A stretch of 64,000 nucleotides of DNA from Rhizobium sp. Leaf453 (GCF_001425605.1 NZ_LMRG01000006.1:1-64000); one strand, 5' to 3'. Shown: positions 11,309 through 21,633, counted from the stretch's first letter. Notes: generated by a model not told the origin, from the letters alone. Translations and numbers: made by a program.

Positions 11309-12156
11309 TACTTCTCCGTCTCCACAAGACCTTTAACAAACCAGCGCTGCATCAGCACGACGACGAGAATTGGTGGAATGATTGCCAGGATCGCCGTGAC
11401 CATGACGTAGTTCCAGGGCGTCGATGCGTCGGTAAAGTCCACCATGCGTCGTAGCCCGATGATGATCGTGTTCATTTTCGCGTCGTTGGTAACGAGCAGG
11501 GGCCAGAGATATTGGGTCCACCCATAAATGAACAGGATGACGAACAGGGCGGCGATATTCGTGCTCGAGAGTGGTAATAGGATATCGCGCATAAAGCGGA
11601 AAGGTCCTGCGTTGTCGATGCGCGCCGCCTCGACCAGTTCTCCAGGGATGGTCATAAAGAACTGTCGGAACAGGAAAGTCGCTGTCGCCGAAGCCATGAG
11701 GGGCAATGTCAGGCCCGCATAAGTATCGATCAGGCCAAGATCGACGATGACCTTGTATGTCGGTAGGATGCGAACTTCGACTGGCAGCATCAGCGTGACG
11801 AAGATCATCCAGAAAAATGCCATACGAAAGGGAAAGCGAAAAAACACGATGGCAAACGCAGAGAGGAAGGAGATGATAATCTTTCCTAGGGCGATGGCGA
11901 TGGCGACCACGAAAGAGTTGAAAAGCAGCCGTTCGAGGCTGACGCCAACGACACGCTCAACGCCTCCGGACATCGCTTGCGTATAATTCTCAACCATGTG
12001 ACCGCCTGGAAGCAACGACATGGGAGGGCGGATGATCGCCTCGGATGTCGTCGTCGAGGCGACGAAGGTGTAGTAGATCGGGAATGCGACGATGATGATC
12101 CCGACGATGAGGATGAAGTGGCCGAACAGGCTGGCGATGGGGCGTTTTTCGATCAT
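11308..12156 (-). CDS. ugpE: sn-glycerol-3-phosphate ABC transporter permease UgpE
   Basis: 282 residues, an inner-membrane permease of the CUT1 (MalG-type) class, with a first membrane segment [17 protein letters not shown] and about five further hydrophobic helices. The conserved cytoplasmic EAA loop ([20 protein letters not shown], near residue 175-195) that docks on the ATPase is intact. Length is normal for UgpE (about 280). It starts 9 nt after the ugpA stop and overlaps ugpC by one base. Together with UgpA it forms the transmembrane channel fed by UgpB. Confidence 0.95.
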   Translation of the reverse strand: MIEKRPIASLFGHFILIVGIIIVAFPIYYTFVASTTTSEAIIRPPMSLLPGGHMVENYTQAMSGGVERVVGVSLERLLFNSFVVAIAIALGKIIISFLSAFAIVFFRFPFRMAFFWMIFVTLMLPVEVRILPTYKVIVDLGLIDTYAGLTLPLMASATATFLFRQFFMTIPGELVEAARIDNAGPFRFMRDILLPLSSTNIAALFVILFIYGWTQYLWPLLVTNDAKMNTIIIGLRRMVDFTDASTPWNYVMVTAILAIIPPILVVVLMQRWFVKGLVETEK

Positions 12157-12165
12157 CTCTTGCCC

Positions 12166-13047
12166 TCAACCATAATGAACTCGTTTCTCGACGAAACGAA
12201 ACTGGAACGCTGTCAAGGCGATCACGATGATCATCAGGATAACGGATTGCGCCGCCGAGGATCCCAGGTTGAGGTTGACGAAGCCATCATTGTAGACCTT
12301 ATAGACCAACGTTTCTGTCGCTTTGGCCGGGCCGCCGCCCGTTACCGAATGAATAATGCCGAACGTGTCGAAGAAGGCATAGACGGTGTTGACGACCAGC
12401 AGGAAAAACGTCGTCGGTGCAAGAAGCGGAAAGACGATGGTCCAGAAGCGGCGGTTACCACGTGCACCATCGATCGCCGCAGCTTCGATGAGCGATTTCG
12501 GAATGGCCTGAAGCCCCGCCACGAAGAACAGAAAGTTGTAGCTGATCTGTTTCCACGCCGCCGCAACCACGACCAGCGCCATTGCCTGATTTCCGTTAAG
12601 CAGGGGATCCCAAGCGAAGCCGTTGCGCCGCAGGAGATAGGCGAGCGTTCCCATGGCCGGATTGAACATGAAGAGCCAGAGCATGCCTGCAACCGCCGGC
12701 GCCACAGCATAGGGCCAGATCAAGAGCGTGCGATAAAAGCCCTGTCCTTTGACCACCTTGTCGGCGGCGGTCGCCAGAAGCAGTGCGACACCCATCGAGA
12801 CGATGGCCGTCAGAACGCTGAAAACGACGGTCACCTGAAGCGCATGGATATAGTTGGGGTCCGACAAGACGTTTTTGAAGTTGGCAAGACCAACAAAGCC
12901 ACTCTTAAGGCCAAACGGATCCTGGCGCACCATCGACTGGTACAGCGCTTGGCTGGCGGGCCAGAAGAAGAAAATCAGTGTCAGCACGATCTGCGGGGCG
13001 ACCAGCAGATAGGGCAGGATCTTGTTAGGGAACGCGACAGAATGCAC
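12166..13047 (-). CDS. ugpA: sn-glycerol-3-phosphate ABC transporter permease UgpA
   Basis: About 293 residues from a GTG at 13047; this start gives the usual UgpA N-terminus ([19 protein letters not shown]) and length and has a GAGG site 9-12 nt upstream. An in-frame ATG at 13128 would add 27 residues not typical of the family. It has six membrane segments, the first being [19 protein letters not shown], and the EAA loop [18 protein letters not shown] near residue 195-215. It pairs with UgpE. The gap of 89 nt to ugpB and 9 nt to ugpE places it inside the operon. Confidence 0.93.
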   Translation of the reverse strand: MHSVAFPNKILPYLLVAPQIVLTLIFFFWPASQALYQSMVRQDPFGLKSGFVGLANFKNVLSDPNYIHALQVTVVFSVLTAIVSMGVALLLATAADKVVKGQGFYRTLLIWPYAVAPAVAGMLWLFMFNPAMGTLAYLLRRNGFAWDPLLNGNQAMALVVVAAAWKQISYNFLFFVAGLQAIPKSLIEAAAIDGARGNRRFWTIVFPLLAPTTFFLLVVNTVYAFFDTFGIIHSVTGGGPAKATETLVYKVYNDGFVNLNLGSSAAQSVILMIIVIALTAFQFRFVEKRVHYG

Positions 13048-13136
13048 AGCTTCATCCTCGGGCGACGGGGCGGCAAACTTTGGACCGATACGCCGCCCGC
13101 ATGAGTTGCGAGCGGCGCGGGAACGCATGCTATGTG

Positions 13137-14444
13137 TTAGTTGCCGATCGCATCAGCGATTGCCGCGTTTCCACGCTCGACCGCTTTGTCGAGTGCTGAT
13201 TTTGCATCCTGCTTACCCGCTAGCATCGCCTCAAATTCCTCGTTCATGATGTCGCGGACCTGCGGCAGGTTGACGAGGCGCACGCCTTTGGAATTTTCCG
13301 TCGGGGCCTTGCCCATCATCTGCAGGATTGGCGTTTCCCGGCCCGGATTCTTGTCATAGAAGCCGGATTTCTTGGTTTCTTCATAGGCGGCGTTGGTCAC
13401 AGGCATGTAGCCTGACACCTGATGCAGGCGTGCCTGAATCTTGGTCTGTGAAAGGAAATTGAAGAATTGCGCGACACCCTTGTATTCCTCGTCACTCTTG
13501 CCTCCAAAGACCCAGAGGCTGGCGCCGCCTGGAATGGTGTTTTGCGGTCCGTGCCCTTCATAATAGGGAAGCTGACCAATGCCGTATTTGACACCCGACT
13601 TGATAATGTCACCCAACCCACCGGAAGATTCCGTCAGGATAGCGCATTCGCCTGACATGAAGAGCTGCTTTGCTTCAGACGTACGTCCGCCGTAGCGGAA
13701 CGTGCCGTCCTTGGCGAGATCGGCAATTGCCTGGAAGTGCTGAACAAACAGCGGCGAATTAAATTCCAGCTTCACGTCGTTACCGGCAAGCCCGTTCTCA
13801 TTGGTGGCATAGGCGACATTGTTCCAAGCAGCGAGATTCTCGGTTTGGATCCAGGTCAGCCATGTCGACGTTAAGCCGCAGGATGCCGCGCCGCTGGTCT
13901 TAATCTTTTTTGCTGCCTCGAACACCTCGGGCCATGTCTTTGGGGGATTTTCAGCGTCAAGGCCAGCCTTGGCGAAAATGTCCTTATTGAAGTACATGAT
14001 CGGCGAAGACGAATTGTACGGGAATGACAGCATGGTGCCGTCCGGCTTCGAATAGTAGGCTACGATACCAGCGAGGTACTGCGACTTGTCGAACGTGTAG
14101 CCTCCTTTCTGCAGCACGTCCGCTGCTGGCATGATCGCTCCGTCCGCCCCCATCATAACCCCGCTGCCGGCGTCGAAGACCTGGATGATGGCGGGCGACT
14201 GATTTGAGCGAAATGCTGCGATGCCCGCATTCAGGGTCTCAGGGTAGGTGCCCTTGAAGACGGGTGTGATCGTATAGTTGCTCTGGCTTTCGTTGAACTC
14301 TTTGGCCAGTTGGTTGACGACCTCGTTGTTGGCGCCAGTCATCGCGTGCCACCACTGCAGATCGGTGGCAGCGTAAGCGCCGATAGGCATTGTCAGCGTC
14401 AACGCGAAAAGGGCCGTTGAGGCGGCCAGCGAACGTTTGAACAT
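13137..14444 (-). CDS. ugpB: sn-glycerol-3-phosphate-binding periplasmic protein UgpB
   Basis: 435 residues from ATG 14444, which is preceded by GGAGGAAATC; an ATG 12 nt upstream lacks such a site. A Sec signal peptide ([10 protein letters not shown], hydrophobic [15 protein letters not shown]) ends near residue 24. The mature protein shows the family 1 solute-binding pattern of Ugp[14 protein letters not shown], the [15 protein letters not shown] block and the [10 protein letters not shown] block. It captures glycerol-3-phosphate or related diesters in the periplasm and delivers them to UgpA/UgpE. As first gene of the operon it should be the best expressed; the 89-nt gap to ugpA may hold an mRNA-processing hairpin, not obvious by eye. 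Confidence 0.95.
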   Translation of the reverse strand: MFKRSLAASTALFALTLTMPIGAYAATDLQWWHAMTGANNEVVNQLAKEFNESQSNYTITPVFKGTYPETLNAGIAAFRSNQSPAIIQVFDAGSGVMMGADGAIMPAADVLQKGGYTFDKSQYLAGIVAYYSKPDGTMLSFPYNSSSPIMYFNKDIFAKAGLDAENPPKTWPEVFEAAKKIKTSGAASCGLTSTWLTWIQTENLAAWNNVAYATNENGLAGNDVKLEFNSPLFVQHFQAIADLAKDGTFRYGGRTSEAKQLFMSGECAILTESSGGLGDIIKSGVKYGIGQLPYYEGHGPQNTIPGGASLWVFGGKSDEEYKGVAQFFNFLSQTKIQARLHQVSGYMPVTNAAYEETKKSGFYDKNPGRETPILQMMGKAPTENSKGVRLVNLPQVRDIMNEEFEAMLAGKQDAKSALDKAVERGNAAIADAIGN

Positions 14445-15287
14445 GATTTCCTCCACTTATCAAAAAGGACGCAGGTGTTTTGTACTTCCCGTGGCAGTCC
14501 TCCTCGACCGACACGAAATCTTTTGGCATCAAGCTGGCAACTCAAACCACTCCAAAAGTCACATAGAGGCGAAGTGGTCATTTTCCAGAGCGTGAAAATG
14601 TGGTTGCGATGTTGGTCCACGAGATCGAACTCAAACGGCGCCTCCCGCCATTTCTTTTTTGCAATCGTGTGCAAAAGCTGCATTAGACGAGCTGGCGTGT
14701 CAAACTCTTTCTTTTAAAAATATCGAGACGGAAATCAGATATTTACTTGCACGCAATTGCAGCAAGATGCGACCACAGATCGTTCTGGCGACGTAATCTG
14801 CTAAAGTATGCTCGAGTTCCCTCTATCGTCCAGGTCCGCTTACTTGAGGTCGAATGTATGAATTATTCGGAGAAACGTCAGCTCGCGTTGTAATGGGTTG
14901 CCCCGCATCTCAATCATATGCTTTGATTCGTGAGCCGGAGTTGACAAGCTTGTTACGTCAAGTCGAAGCTGTCGTGCAGAATATCTGGAAGGTTCGGCCG
15001 GTCGTCGCGACAAAGTTCAGAGCCTAGCACAACGAATATGCCGGCCGGGTGACCGCCAACGCATTACGGTTGGCCCTTTGACCAGCTCGATGCAATTCAA
15101 ACTAGCATGTCGCAAGTTGAATCCCCTTCAGAGCGACCGATAGTAACTACGACGACGGGGAGCAAGTCGTACATCTGGATAGTCGTCTGGAGGTCGCTGC
15201 AACGCTCAGTCAGCATGCTGTTGGGCGATTTCGTGAACGCAACCTTAACAGAAACATTTCAGCTGGCTCATAAACTCATCTGAACGT
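14445..15287. other. Intergenic regulatory region upstream of ugpB
   Basis: Nearly 850 bp without a convincing gene. It holds the ugpB promoter region (minus strand). An inverted repeat TTGCA-N6-TGCAA lies at 14659-14674, and a second TTGCA-rich element with a central GCAATTGC palindrome lies at 14748-14764, about 90 bp away. The part near 14700-14750 is A+T-rich compared with its surroundings. The remainder, 14800-15287, shows nothing recognisable. Confidence 0.35.
14659..14674. promoter_or_regulatory. Candidate operator TTGCA-N6-TGCAA upstream of ugpB
   Basis: Perfect 5-bp inverted repeat with a 6-bp spacer, about 215 bp upstream of the ugpB start. LacI/GalR-type repressors and some other HTH dimers bind sites of this shape, but no such regulator is encoded nearby, so the assignment is speculative. 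Confidence 0.25.
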
Positions 15288-15318
15288 CTGACAGGAGGTC
15301 TTGTCCACCTCCCGTCAG
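15288..15318 (-). terminator. Hairpin behind the RTX gene
   Basis: CTGAC-A-GGAGGT, a 7-nt loop, then ACCTCC-C-GTCAG: a 12-bp stem with one mismatch, 15 nt past the stop of the RTX gene. No T-run follows on the minus strand, so it may stabilise the mRNA end or act with Rho rather than as a classical intrinsic terminator. Confidence 0.45.
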
Positions 15319-15333
15319 TTGGCATAATGGAAT

Positions 15334-17397
15334 TCAAAGGATAAAGTCGCTTGCTTGGAATGAAATGGCATCGTCAAAATGCAAAGCAAAGTCGGCAACT
15401 TTGTCGCCATTGATATCACCATAGACATACGTGTCTGAGGCCTGTTTTTCGAAGTGCAGTTCACCTTTGCCGCCTCCGAATGCACCAGTGCCTTTGAAGA
15501 TGAACGCCTGGTCTCCCGATGAAGATGTGTTGGCGTCGATCCCCGCCAGGCCGATTCTGTCGCCTTGCGCGTGGCTGAAATCGTAGATCGTATCCTGGCC
15601 TGCAACTCCCAGCGAGCTGTCACCTGCGGCTTTGAATAGGAAAGTATCGGCTCCGGTGCCACCGGATAGCCTGTCCGCCCCGGTCGTCCCGATCAACACG
15701 TTGGCTCCCGTGGTTCCAATCAGCGTATCATTGTGGCTCGACCCAGCGAGATTTTCGATCGAGACAAAAATGTCTCCCTTCGCATCGCCGGTGTTCGCCG
15801 AGCTATTGGAGAGATTAGCAACGACTCCGGCGGAAGCACCCTTATAGGATGCTGTGTCGGAATTCGCTCCGCCATCCAACTTGTCGGCGCCCGCGCCGCC
15901 GATCAGCACGTCGTTTCCAGCTCCGCCGGAAAGCGCGTTGGCTGCGGAATTGCCGGTGAGCGTGTTGGCCAGCGTGTTGCCAGTCGCGCTGATATTTGAA
16001 GCACCCAGAAGCCTCAGGTTTTCAATCGTCACATATTTAGAGAGGTTACGGGAAATCAGGGTGGATATCGTGTCGATCCCGGTGGCATCGGTGACCTTGT
16101 CACTGCCCGACCCCAGCGCATAGGTGTCATTACCCGCGCCTCCATTCAGAGTGTCGATTTCTGTATCGACGCCACCGTCCAAAATGTTGTTGCCCGAATT
16201 GCCGGTAATCACATTCGCAGTGTTGTCGCCCGTACCATTGATATTTGAAGTTCCGAGCAGCTTGAGATTTTCGACAAACGTAAATACCGCAAGCGAACGG
16301 CTGATCGTTGAGGTGATGGTGTCCACGCCGCTGTCTGACGATACCACATCAGACTTTCCGACTTCTTGGACGACATCGTGACCAGATCCCAGTACATAGG
16401 TGTCGTTTCCTTTGTACCCGATCAATGTATCAACAACGGAGTCATTGCCCCCGTAGAGAACGTTGTTGCCGACATTCCCGGTGACGATGTTTATAAAGGC
16501 GTTGCCCGTGCCATTGATGTCGTCTGACCCGACGAGATAGAGATTTTCGATCATGTTGTCGGCGGCAAGCGTGTAGGAATGGCCGGTGCCAATCGTGTCG
16601 TTTCCGCCACTATCGATGATCGCAAATTTGGTTTCGCCAAAAACGTAGAAATCATTGCCAGCGCCACCGTCGACGGCATGGTCAATCGTGCCACCCCGGT
16701 TGTCAAACATATCATCACCGTCGCCCAGAATGATTTTGCCTTCGATCGTTCCCGTGTTCTCAATGCGGTCGCTGGCTGAACCTCCCTTGATCGCGATATC
16801 GGCGGATTTGATAAGGCCGTCATTGGCAATCCCGTTAGGAGATGCGGAACTCTCAGAAAGGTCAATTCCGACGGACTTTGCGTCGATGAAGCTCTTAGTG
16901 CCTAGCGTTATATCTGCGTCCCCGTTTTGGACCACAAATCCCCTGTCGGCCGTGATCGTCCCGGTGTTACCGAACGCCGAATTGCCATGCGTGTTCTCGA
17001 AATACACACCGACATTCGCGTTGATGGCGCCGTCGTTGAGAACCCAGGCGTCGTCGGCATTGACGTAGATCCCCAAGCGTTCAGCCGTGATCTGTCCCTG
17101 GTTTTGCACGGTTGTCTTGTCGCCGTAGATGGCTATGCCGCTGTAGGCATGGATAGTCCCTGCGGCCTCAACCTTGATAGTGGCACTCGAACCGTTGGAA
17201 AGAATGCCATCTCTGTACATAGCGTTGGCCACGATATTACCCGCGACTGTAATCACGCTGTCGTGGAAGGCGTCATTGTTGACGATGCCGTGACCGTTTG
17301 CTGAAACGATCGACCCAGTATTGCTGAGAACCCATCCCTGGTTCGATTCATCGACATAGAAAGTTTTGGTTTGAGGTGTGGTGATGTAGACAGGCAT
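15334..17397 (-). CDS. RTX / serralysin-C-terminal-type calcium-binding secreted protein
   Basis: 687 residues from ATG 17397 (AAGG 9 nt upstream; another in-frame ATG 9 nt earlier is less well placed). There is no Sec signal. The N-terminal 230 residues are a run of NTGSI / NQGQI / NDGAI / NTGTI motifs that suggests a beta-helix, as in autotransporter passengers. The centre has repeated units with IENL and NGTGN motifs, each closing with a single glycine/aspartate-rich stretch. True RTX nonapeptides (LSGGAGNDVLIGGAGADKL) stand near residue 480, and the last 110 residues look like the peptidase M10 serralysin C-terminal domain (LSGGTGADTFLF ... DTIYDF ... GDINGDKVADF). Such proteins leave by type I secretion and bind calcium outside the cell. 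No ABC/HlyD/TolC exporter is in the window. Confidence 0.9.
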   Translation of the reverse strand: MPVYITTPQTKTFYVDESNQGWVLSNTGSIVSANGHGIVNNDAFHDSVITVAGNIVANAMYRDGILSNGSSATIKVEAAGTIHAYSGIAIYGDKTTVQNQGQITAERLGIYVNADDAWVLNDGAINANVGVYFENTHGNSAFGNTGTITADRGFVVQNGDADITLGTKSFIDAKSVGIDLSESSASPNGIANDGLIKSADIAIKGGSASDRIENTGTIEGKIILGDGDDMFDNRGGTIDHAVDGGAGNDFYVFGETKFAIIDSGGNDTIGTGHSYTLAADNMIENLYLVGSDDINGTGNAFINIVTGNVGNNVLYGGNDSVVDTLIGYKGNDTYVLGSGHDVVQEVGKSDVVSSDSGVDTITSTISRSLAVFTFVENLKLLGTSNINGTGDNTANVITGNSGNNILDGGVDTEIDTLNGGAGNDTYALGSGSDKVTDATGIDTISTLISRNLSKYVTIENLRLLGASNISATGNTLANTLTGNSAANALSGGAGNDVLIGGAGADKLDGGANSDTASYKGASAGVVANLSNSSANTGDAKGDIFVSIENLAGSSHNDTLIGTTGANVLIGTTGADRLSGGTGADTFLFKAAGDSSLGVAGQDTIYDFSHAQGDRIGLAGIDANTSSSGDQAFIFKGTGAFGGGKGELHFEKQASDTYVYGDINGDKVADFALHFDDAISFQASDFIL

Positions 17398-17808
17398 TGA
17401 TTGCATCCTTAAGTGATTTCCGATGAAGGGGCGCAGTGGCCGAAAAATGTTGGGTCGGCTGTCAGATCAGCGCGGCCAATCTTTCGCCAACGCAGGAAGC
17501 GTCGGATCCAAAGAGTACGGGAAGGGTTCGAGTGACATTGGTGCCGTGGCTTTGCCGCACGCAATATTGTTTCCGCATTCCGCAAATTCCGGTGGCTGGA
17601 CGATTGATTGAAACAGCTATCGCACAGAGATTTCTGGACGTCTTGGACTACGCCACGCACTTTTTGGACAACGCCACTCGATAGTAATTTCCATTAGCGC
17701 CTTGGCAGTTTCACGGCCTTTTCCAGGACGACAAATGCTGCGCACAACACCATTTTGGCCTAATGCCGCCGGACTGTCTCACGGGATGTCAGGCAGGTGG
17801 CCAGGGAT
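17398..17808. other. Intergenic region between RTX gene and luxR-type gene
   Basis: About 410 bp holding the upstream region of the RTX gene and the downstream end of the LuxR-type gene, both on the minus strand. The open frames here have no supported start or family pattern. Nothing else was seen. Confidence 0.3.
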
Positions 17809-18978
17809 TTAGGCCGACGGTACAGGCATATCGAGCCCAGACGCGGTCAGTGGCGCTTCGATGTCGGCAATAAGCTTGACGAGATCCTGTTGGCGGCTGG
17901 TCCCGGTTTTGGCGTAGATGCGATTGAGGTGGGTCTTCAAGGTGTTCTCGCCAATTCCGAGCGTCTTAGCGGTCGAAGCAGCACCAACCCCGCCGCCGAT
18001 TGTACGCAGAACGCGGGCCTCCGCTGGTGTCAGGTCAAACAGTGTGATCAACACGGCCTCGGGAACGGGCGTCGTCGAGATCATCGTCGAGACGAAAACG
18101 GCTGCCCGCGCCGGGCGGAACGCGGCACGCGCCGTGCCGGGCGTGAGCGGCAAGACATAGGCAACTGCTGGCGCTTCGCCCGGCATTGAGATCGGCAGCC
18201 CAATCCCCCGCGCGCCAAGGCTGACATCCGCTTGACATGCTGCTGCAATCGCGGTCGAAAGCGCGCCGCTCGTTCCGGGGTTTTGCGGTTGAAGAATGCC
18301 GTTGCGCGTGAGGATCGGAGTTTCAGCGGACAGCAGTCGCTCTGCGCTGGAGTTTGCGAACAGAAGCCTTCCTTCGGCGTCGGTGAAGGCAACTGGCGTA
18401 GCGAGTGCATTTAAAGTTTCTCGATAAAACTGCGCCGTAAGACGCGCCTGATCCAGTAGGTCTCCGATTAGGGCCGCCCGACGCAGATGCGGCGAGAGAA
18501 AAGCCATGAAGCGTTGCTCCGCGCCGGAAATAACGTCACGGTTGGCATAGGTAGTGGTGCCAAGTAGCCCAAGCCGATCGGAGGTGTCAACGAATTTGAC
18601 TATGCACGCTTCGCGTAAGCCTTGCGGTCCAGCCCATTCACGATAGAACCGCGTGGCGCGCAGTTCCGGCTCGCTGAGGCAGGAAAGGGTTGTTAGAGGC
18701 ATGTCAAGTTCGCCAACGACTGCGGGCATAAGGCCGGGGATGTCTTGAAAGCCGTATTCGTGTTGAAGCACCCGCAACTGTTCGGTATCCCAGGTCGAAT
18801 GCGCGGCGAACCGGGCATGGCTATCCTTTGTGCTGGCGAGCGCTATGGTGGTATAAGCCGAGTTCGTCGCCTGCGTTATGCGGTTTAAAACGCTGACCCA
18901 ACCATCTGAATCGAGAACGCAATCATAGATATCGCCGATAATTGACGAAAGTTGTTCAGCAGAAAACCTCGTCAACAT
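17809..18978 (-). CDS. LuxR-family transcriptional regulator
   Basis: 389 residues. The C-terminal 65 residues form a LuxR/FixJ-type helix-turn-helix: LTPAEARVLRTIGGG, then TAKTLGIGENTLKTHLNRIY with the usual recognition helix, followed by KTGTSRQQDLVKL. The N-terminal 300 residues are a sensor part; residues about 190-240 resemble a PAS core (LNALATPVAFTDAEGRLLF, then NSSAERLL). No receiver or autoinducer-binding domain is evident, so the signal is unknown. It is divergent from the AraC-type gene across a 228-bp shared promoter region and lies upstream of the RTX gene, which it might control (inference only). Confidence 0.85.
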   Translation of the reverse strand: MLTRFSAEQLSSIIGDIYDCVLDSDGWVSVLNRITQATNSAYTTIALASTKDSHARFAAHSTWDTEQLRVLQHEYGFQDIPGLMPAVVGELDMPLTTLSCLSEPELRATRFYREWAGPQGLREACIVKFVDTSDRLGLLGTTTYANRDVISGAEQRFMAFLSPHLRRAALIGDLLDQARLTAQFYRETLNALATPVAFTDAEGRLLFANSSAERLLSAETPILTRNGILQPQNPGTSGALSTAIAAACQADVSLGARGIGLPISMPGEAPAVAYVLPLTPGTARAAFRPARAAVFVSTMISTTPVPEAVLITLFDLTPAEARVLRTIGGGVGAASTAKTLGIGENTLKTHLNRIYAKTGTSRQQDLVKLIADIEAPLTASGLDMPVPSA

Positions 18979-19206
18979 TGAAACCTCGTCATCTAAAAAT
19001 CGATCAGTTGCTTTGAATGACTATACCGTATCTGTCGCCTCCCTGTTTTTGGCAAGGACACTCGGCGACCATATACGGATTGCCCCGCGCGTCATACTTT
19101 TGGGTGACGACCCAAACAAGAAAGCGCGGTAATAAACGCGAAAGCTGTAAATGCAACCCGCGATCATTGTCCTTGCATCCGACGCTCTGCTCTCCGGGGA
19201 GCGCTC

Positions 19207-20199
19207 GTGTCTGTTGCTCAAAAGAATTCAGCAGGGCCTGCCATGCCGTCAAGTCAGGAATTCTCATCGGCAAATTTGCCCGAGCATCTGAGCGATCGAG
19301 ATCGGTTCTACCTGTGGCGCGATATCCATTTCGCCGAAGTCGGGATGGTGGAGGTTGGGATCTCCGAAATGCCGTTCGAGGCGACTTTGCAGGCAAGTGT
19401 CATAGGCAGGCTAACTTGGGCCAGAATGTCCGGGACAGTTAATCGCGTCACCCGCACACCGCAGAGTATCCGTACCAATTCGCTCGATGCATACTTGTTG
19501 GTGATGAATCTCGGGCAGTCGGTCATCGGCGGGACCTATCGGAGAAACGACGTTGTAATGGAAACCCGCAGCGCCTTCCTCGACGCGTGCCAGCCCCAGC
19601 AGTTCATGGGTGGGGACCACAACGTCTGGGCAAATCTTGTCTTGCCAAGGAAAATCCTTGACGACAGGTTTGCTAGGATCGAGGAGAGACAAGGTTTAGT
19701 GATAGGGTCGAGCAACGAGGCGCTCGGACTGCTTCACAACTATCTGGCGATGGTCGATACGATAAGTCCTCTCCCGGGTTCAGCTCTGATCGATCATATC
19801 GGCGACACGATAATCGATCTGGTAGGATTGGAGACCGGAGCGAAGGGCGACGATGCCGAGCTTGCCAACACGAGGGGACTGCGCGCCGCCCGACTGCAGG
19901 CGGTAACGAAGTACATCAGGAGCAATTACCGAAATCCGGCGCTGTCCGCGTCATCGATTGGCTTGCGGACCGGTCTGTCCGCCCGTTATGTGCAAGACCT
20001 GTTGGCATCAACTGGGGACAGTTTGTCCGAACGGATCCTGGAGCTGCGCCTGCAAGACGCGAGGGCGATGCTGATGGACACGCGGTACCAAGAGAAGCGA
20101 ATTGGCGACATTGCTCTTGAAGTCGGCTTTAACGACATCTCGTATTTCAATCGCAGTTTCAAAAAACGGTTTGGGTGCAGTCCTCGTGCGCTTTGTTGA
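19207..20199 (+). CDS. AraC-family transcriptional regulator
   Basis: 330 residues. GTG 19207 follows GGGGAG at a 5-nt spacing; ATG 19243 is the alternative. The N-terminal two-thirds match the AraC-binding-like (cupin-like) sensor type common in rhizobia, with SDRDRFYLWRD near the front. The C-terminus has two helix-turn-helix motifs: SIGLRTGLSARYVQDLL and IGDIALEVGFNDISYFNRSF, ending KKRFGCSPRAL, the standard AraC signature. It is divergently arranged with the LuxR-type gene and has no co-directional neighbour, so its target cannot be told from context. Confidence 0.9.
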   Translation: MSVAQKNSAGPAMPSSQEFSSANLPEHLSDRDRFYLWRDIHFAEVGMVEVGISEMPFEATLQASVIGRLTWARMSGTVNRVTRTPQSIRTNSLDAYLLVMNLGQSVIGGTYRRNDVVMETRSAFLDACQPQQFMGGDHNVWANLVLPRKILDDRFARIEERQGLVIGSSNEALGLLHNYLAMVDTISPLPGSALIDHIGDTIIDLVGLETGAKGDDAELANTRGLRAARLQAVTKYIRSNYRNPALSASSIGLRTGLSARYVQDLLASTGDSLSERILELRLQDARAMLMDTRYQEKRIGDIALEVGFNDISYFNRSFKKRFGCSPRALC

Positions 20200-20225
20200 C
20201 ACAGACTCCGCCGAGCTACTTCCGT

Positions 20226-20444
20226 TCAGTTGACCCTACAGGTAGCGCCATTGAGTGCCGCGACAAGATCTTCCTCGGTGTAGATGCCGCTCTGAAACAA
20301 TTTCAAGAGGAATTTCGCGGCATCCCTGCTACCATGAGCATCGACCTGAGACTCGGTACCTCACTAGCCGGCAAGCTCGAGCACACGCCAGAGCATTTGC
20401 AGTTCGACCGTTTCGAGACAGTCGCGGGGAATGATTGAAGACAT
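20226..20444 (-). pseudogene. Small rhizobial gene interrupted by two stops
   Basis: A very strong AAGGAGG site precedes ATG 20444. The reading frame encodes MSSIIPRDCLETVELQMLW, then meets TAG and TGA in tandem (20361-20366), and continues in the same frame with DAAKFLLKLFQSGIYTEED up to a TGA at 20226-20228. The resulting 70-residue pattern is protein-like throughout, so this looks like a small helical gene killed by point mutation. A 26-residue peptide could still be made. Function unknown. Confidence 0.5.
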
Positions 20445-20650
20445 GACCGTCCTCCTTTGTTGGGGCGAAAGTATTCAACCTTTACGCGATTGCGCCCGCT
20501 TCAAACGCCGTCGACACTGAGACCCTGCGCGCTATCCGCCCACCAAGCACGGCAATTGTTATCGGGGAGACCTGATGATGGCCGTACGTGCGGGGGCGAG
20601 GATTAGGAACCTGACACCGTTTTATTGCCAAGCGTCTTGCATGCGCGGTT

Positions 20651-20941
20651 CTACCATGCCGAATGCTCTCGTCCCGTTGAGGAGGGCCTCGTGCGCTTGC
20701 GTGACGCGGCTTTCTCGGATGCTCGATCCATCCGGCCTCCATAAATACTGCCGAGGATCAATCCGCCGACACCGAGGACCATTGCTGTGAGCAATTCTGG
20801 CAACATAGCGGTCCACCCCAATTCGGCTGTGAACAGAGAGGCAATGAGGTACCCGATCGGAAAAGAGAAGCACCCCGCAACAATGCCAAGCCTAAGTTCA
20901 TGATGATATTCTTTAGCGGCTGTTTTGGTAGTTCTGCGCAT
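20651..20941 (-). CDS. Small inner-membrane protein, hypothetical
   Basis: 96 residues with GGGAGG before ATG 20941. Two hydrophobic segments are visible: LGIVAGCFSFPIGYLIASLF (about 18-37) and LPELLTAMVLGVGGLILGSI (about 47-66), flanked by a basic N-terminus and an Arg/Lys-rich, hydrophilic C-terminal tail. This suggests a two-helix membrane protein with both ends inside. The family is not recognised. It lies 22 nt downstream of another small gene in the same direction (20964-21164), probably in one transcript. Confidence 0.6.
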   Translation of the reverse strand: MRRTTKTAAKEYHHELRLGIVAGCFSFPIGYLIASLFTAELGWTAMLPELLTAMVLGVGGLILGSIYGGRMDRASEKAASRKRTRPSSTGREHSAW

Positions 20942-20963
20942 ACGTGCCTCCCAGTTCCCGTCT

Positions 20964-21164
20964 TCAATCAGATAGATTTCGAAGGAGGACGACGAGTTCG
21001 TTTTCCTCCGTCATCCCCGAATTGAATGCATGACTCAGCACGAGGGCCAAATCTTGCCCCGTTAGGTTGTCAGGGCTTATTTCACGTCTTGCGCACTCAG
21101 TGACAAGGACTCGCCTCAACATGTTGACCAAATCGCTTCCAATCAGTTCACTGGATATCGCCAT
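20964..21164 (-). CDS. Small hypothetical protein
   Basis: 66 residues, start ATG 21164 with GAGGAA 6 nt upstream; longer in-frame extensions upstream lack a ribosome site. Sequence is helical and acidic (SSELIGSDLVNMLRRVLVTE, then NLTGQDLALVLSHAFNSG, ending EENELVVLLRNL). Small soluble proteins of this sort are common and uncharacterised in rhizobia. It probably shares a transcript with the membrane protein that follows. Confidence 0.6.
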   Translation of the reverse strand: MAISSELIGSDLVNMLRRVLVTECARREISPDNLTGQDLALVLSHAFNSGMTEENELVVLLRNLSD

Positions 21165-21633
21165 CGTCGTTCCTCTGCTATGGGCGGGAGCGCGATGGTC
21201 TCTCAAGCGACGGAGCCCGTGGAAGGCCGGCGACAAAAACACTGTACGCTCATTTTGAGGAGCGCGCAGATTATTCGGCTCTTCGAAGGGGTATGATTGC
21301 CGGGTCGGCAAACTGGCGCAACCGCGGCCCCCGCCACCGGTTTTGAAATGCTGGGTCTCTCGGCCAGGAACAGGCCGAGGAAAACGTCATAGTCGCCATT
21401 GTGCTGCGAGGTGCGCTGGTCACAAACACTCTCGTCATGTTGGGCATAGAAGCCAAAGCCGCAATGTTTCGATTGCAGAACTGTCGAAAAAGGGGCTTGC
21501 TCAACCCGCAATATCAGCTGACAACTTTCAACATAGAAGAGGGTCGGCGCTTGCGCTCCGGCCCTCCTACCATCGTGGTTGTCGCCAGTTCATCCGCGGT
21601 CAGTAAACGTTAATGGCTATCTCCACCGTATGG
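21165..21633. other. Intergenic, no supported gene
   Basis: About 470 bp. Open frames on both strands lack ribosome sites and family patterns. A minus-strand frame reads FYAQHDESVCDQRTSQHNG, somewhat protein-like, but has no clear start. Confidence 0.3.

Noticed and set aside
11977-13104. 375-codon plus-strand open frame
   Set aside because: It lies antisense across ugpE/ugpA and is full of charged chance composition.
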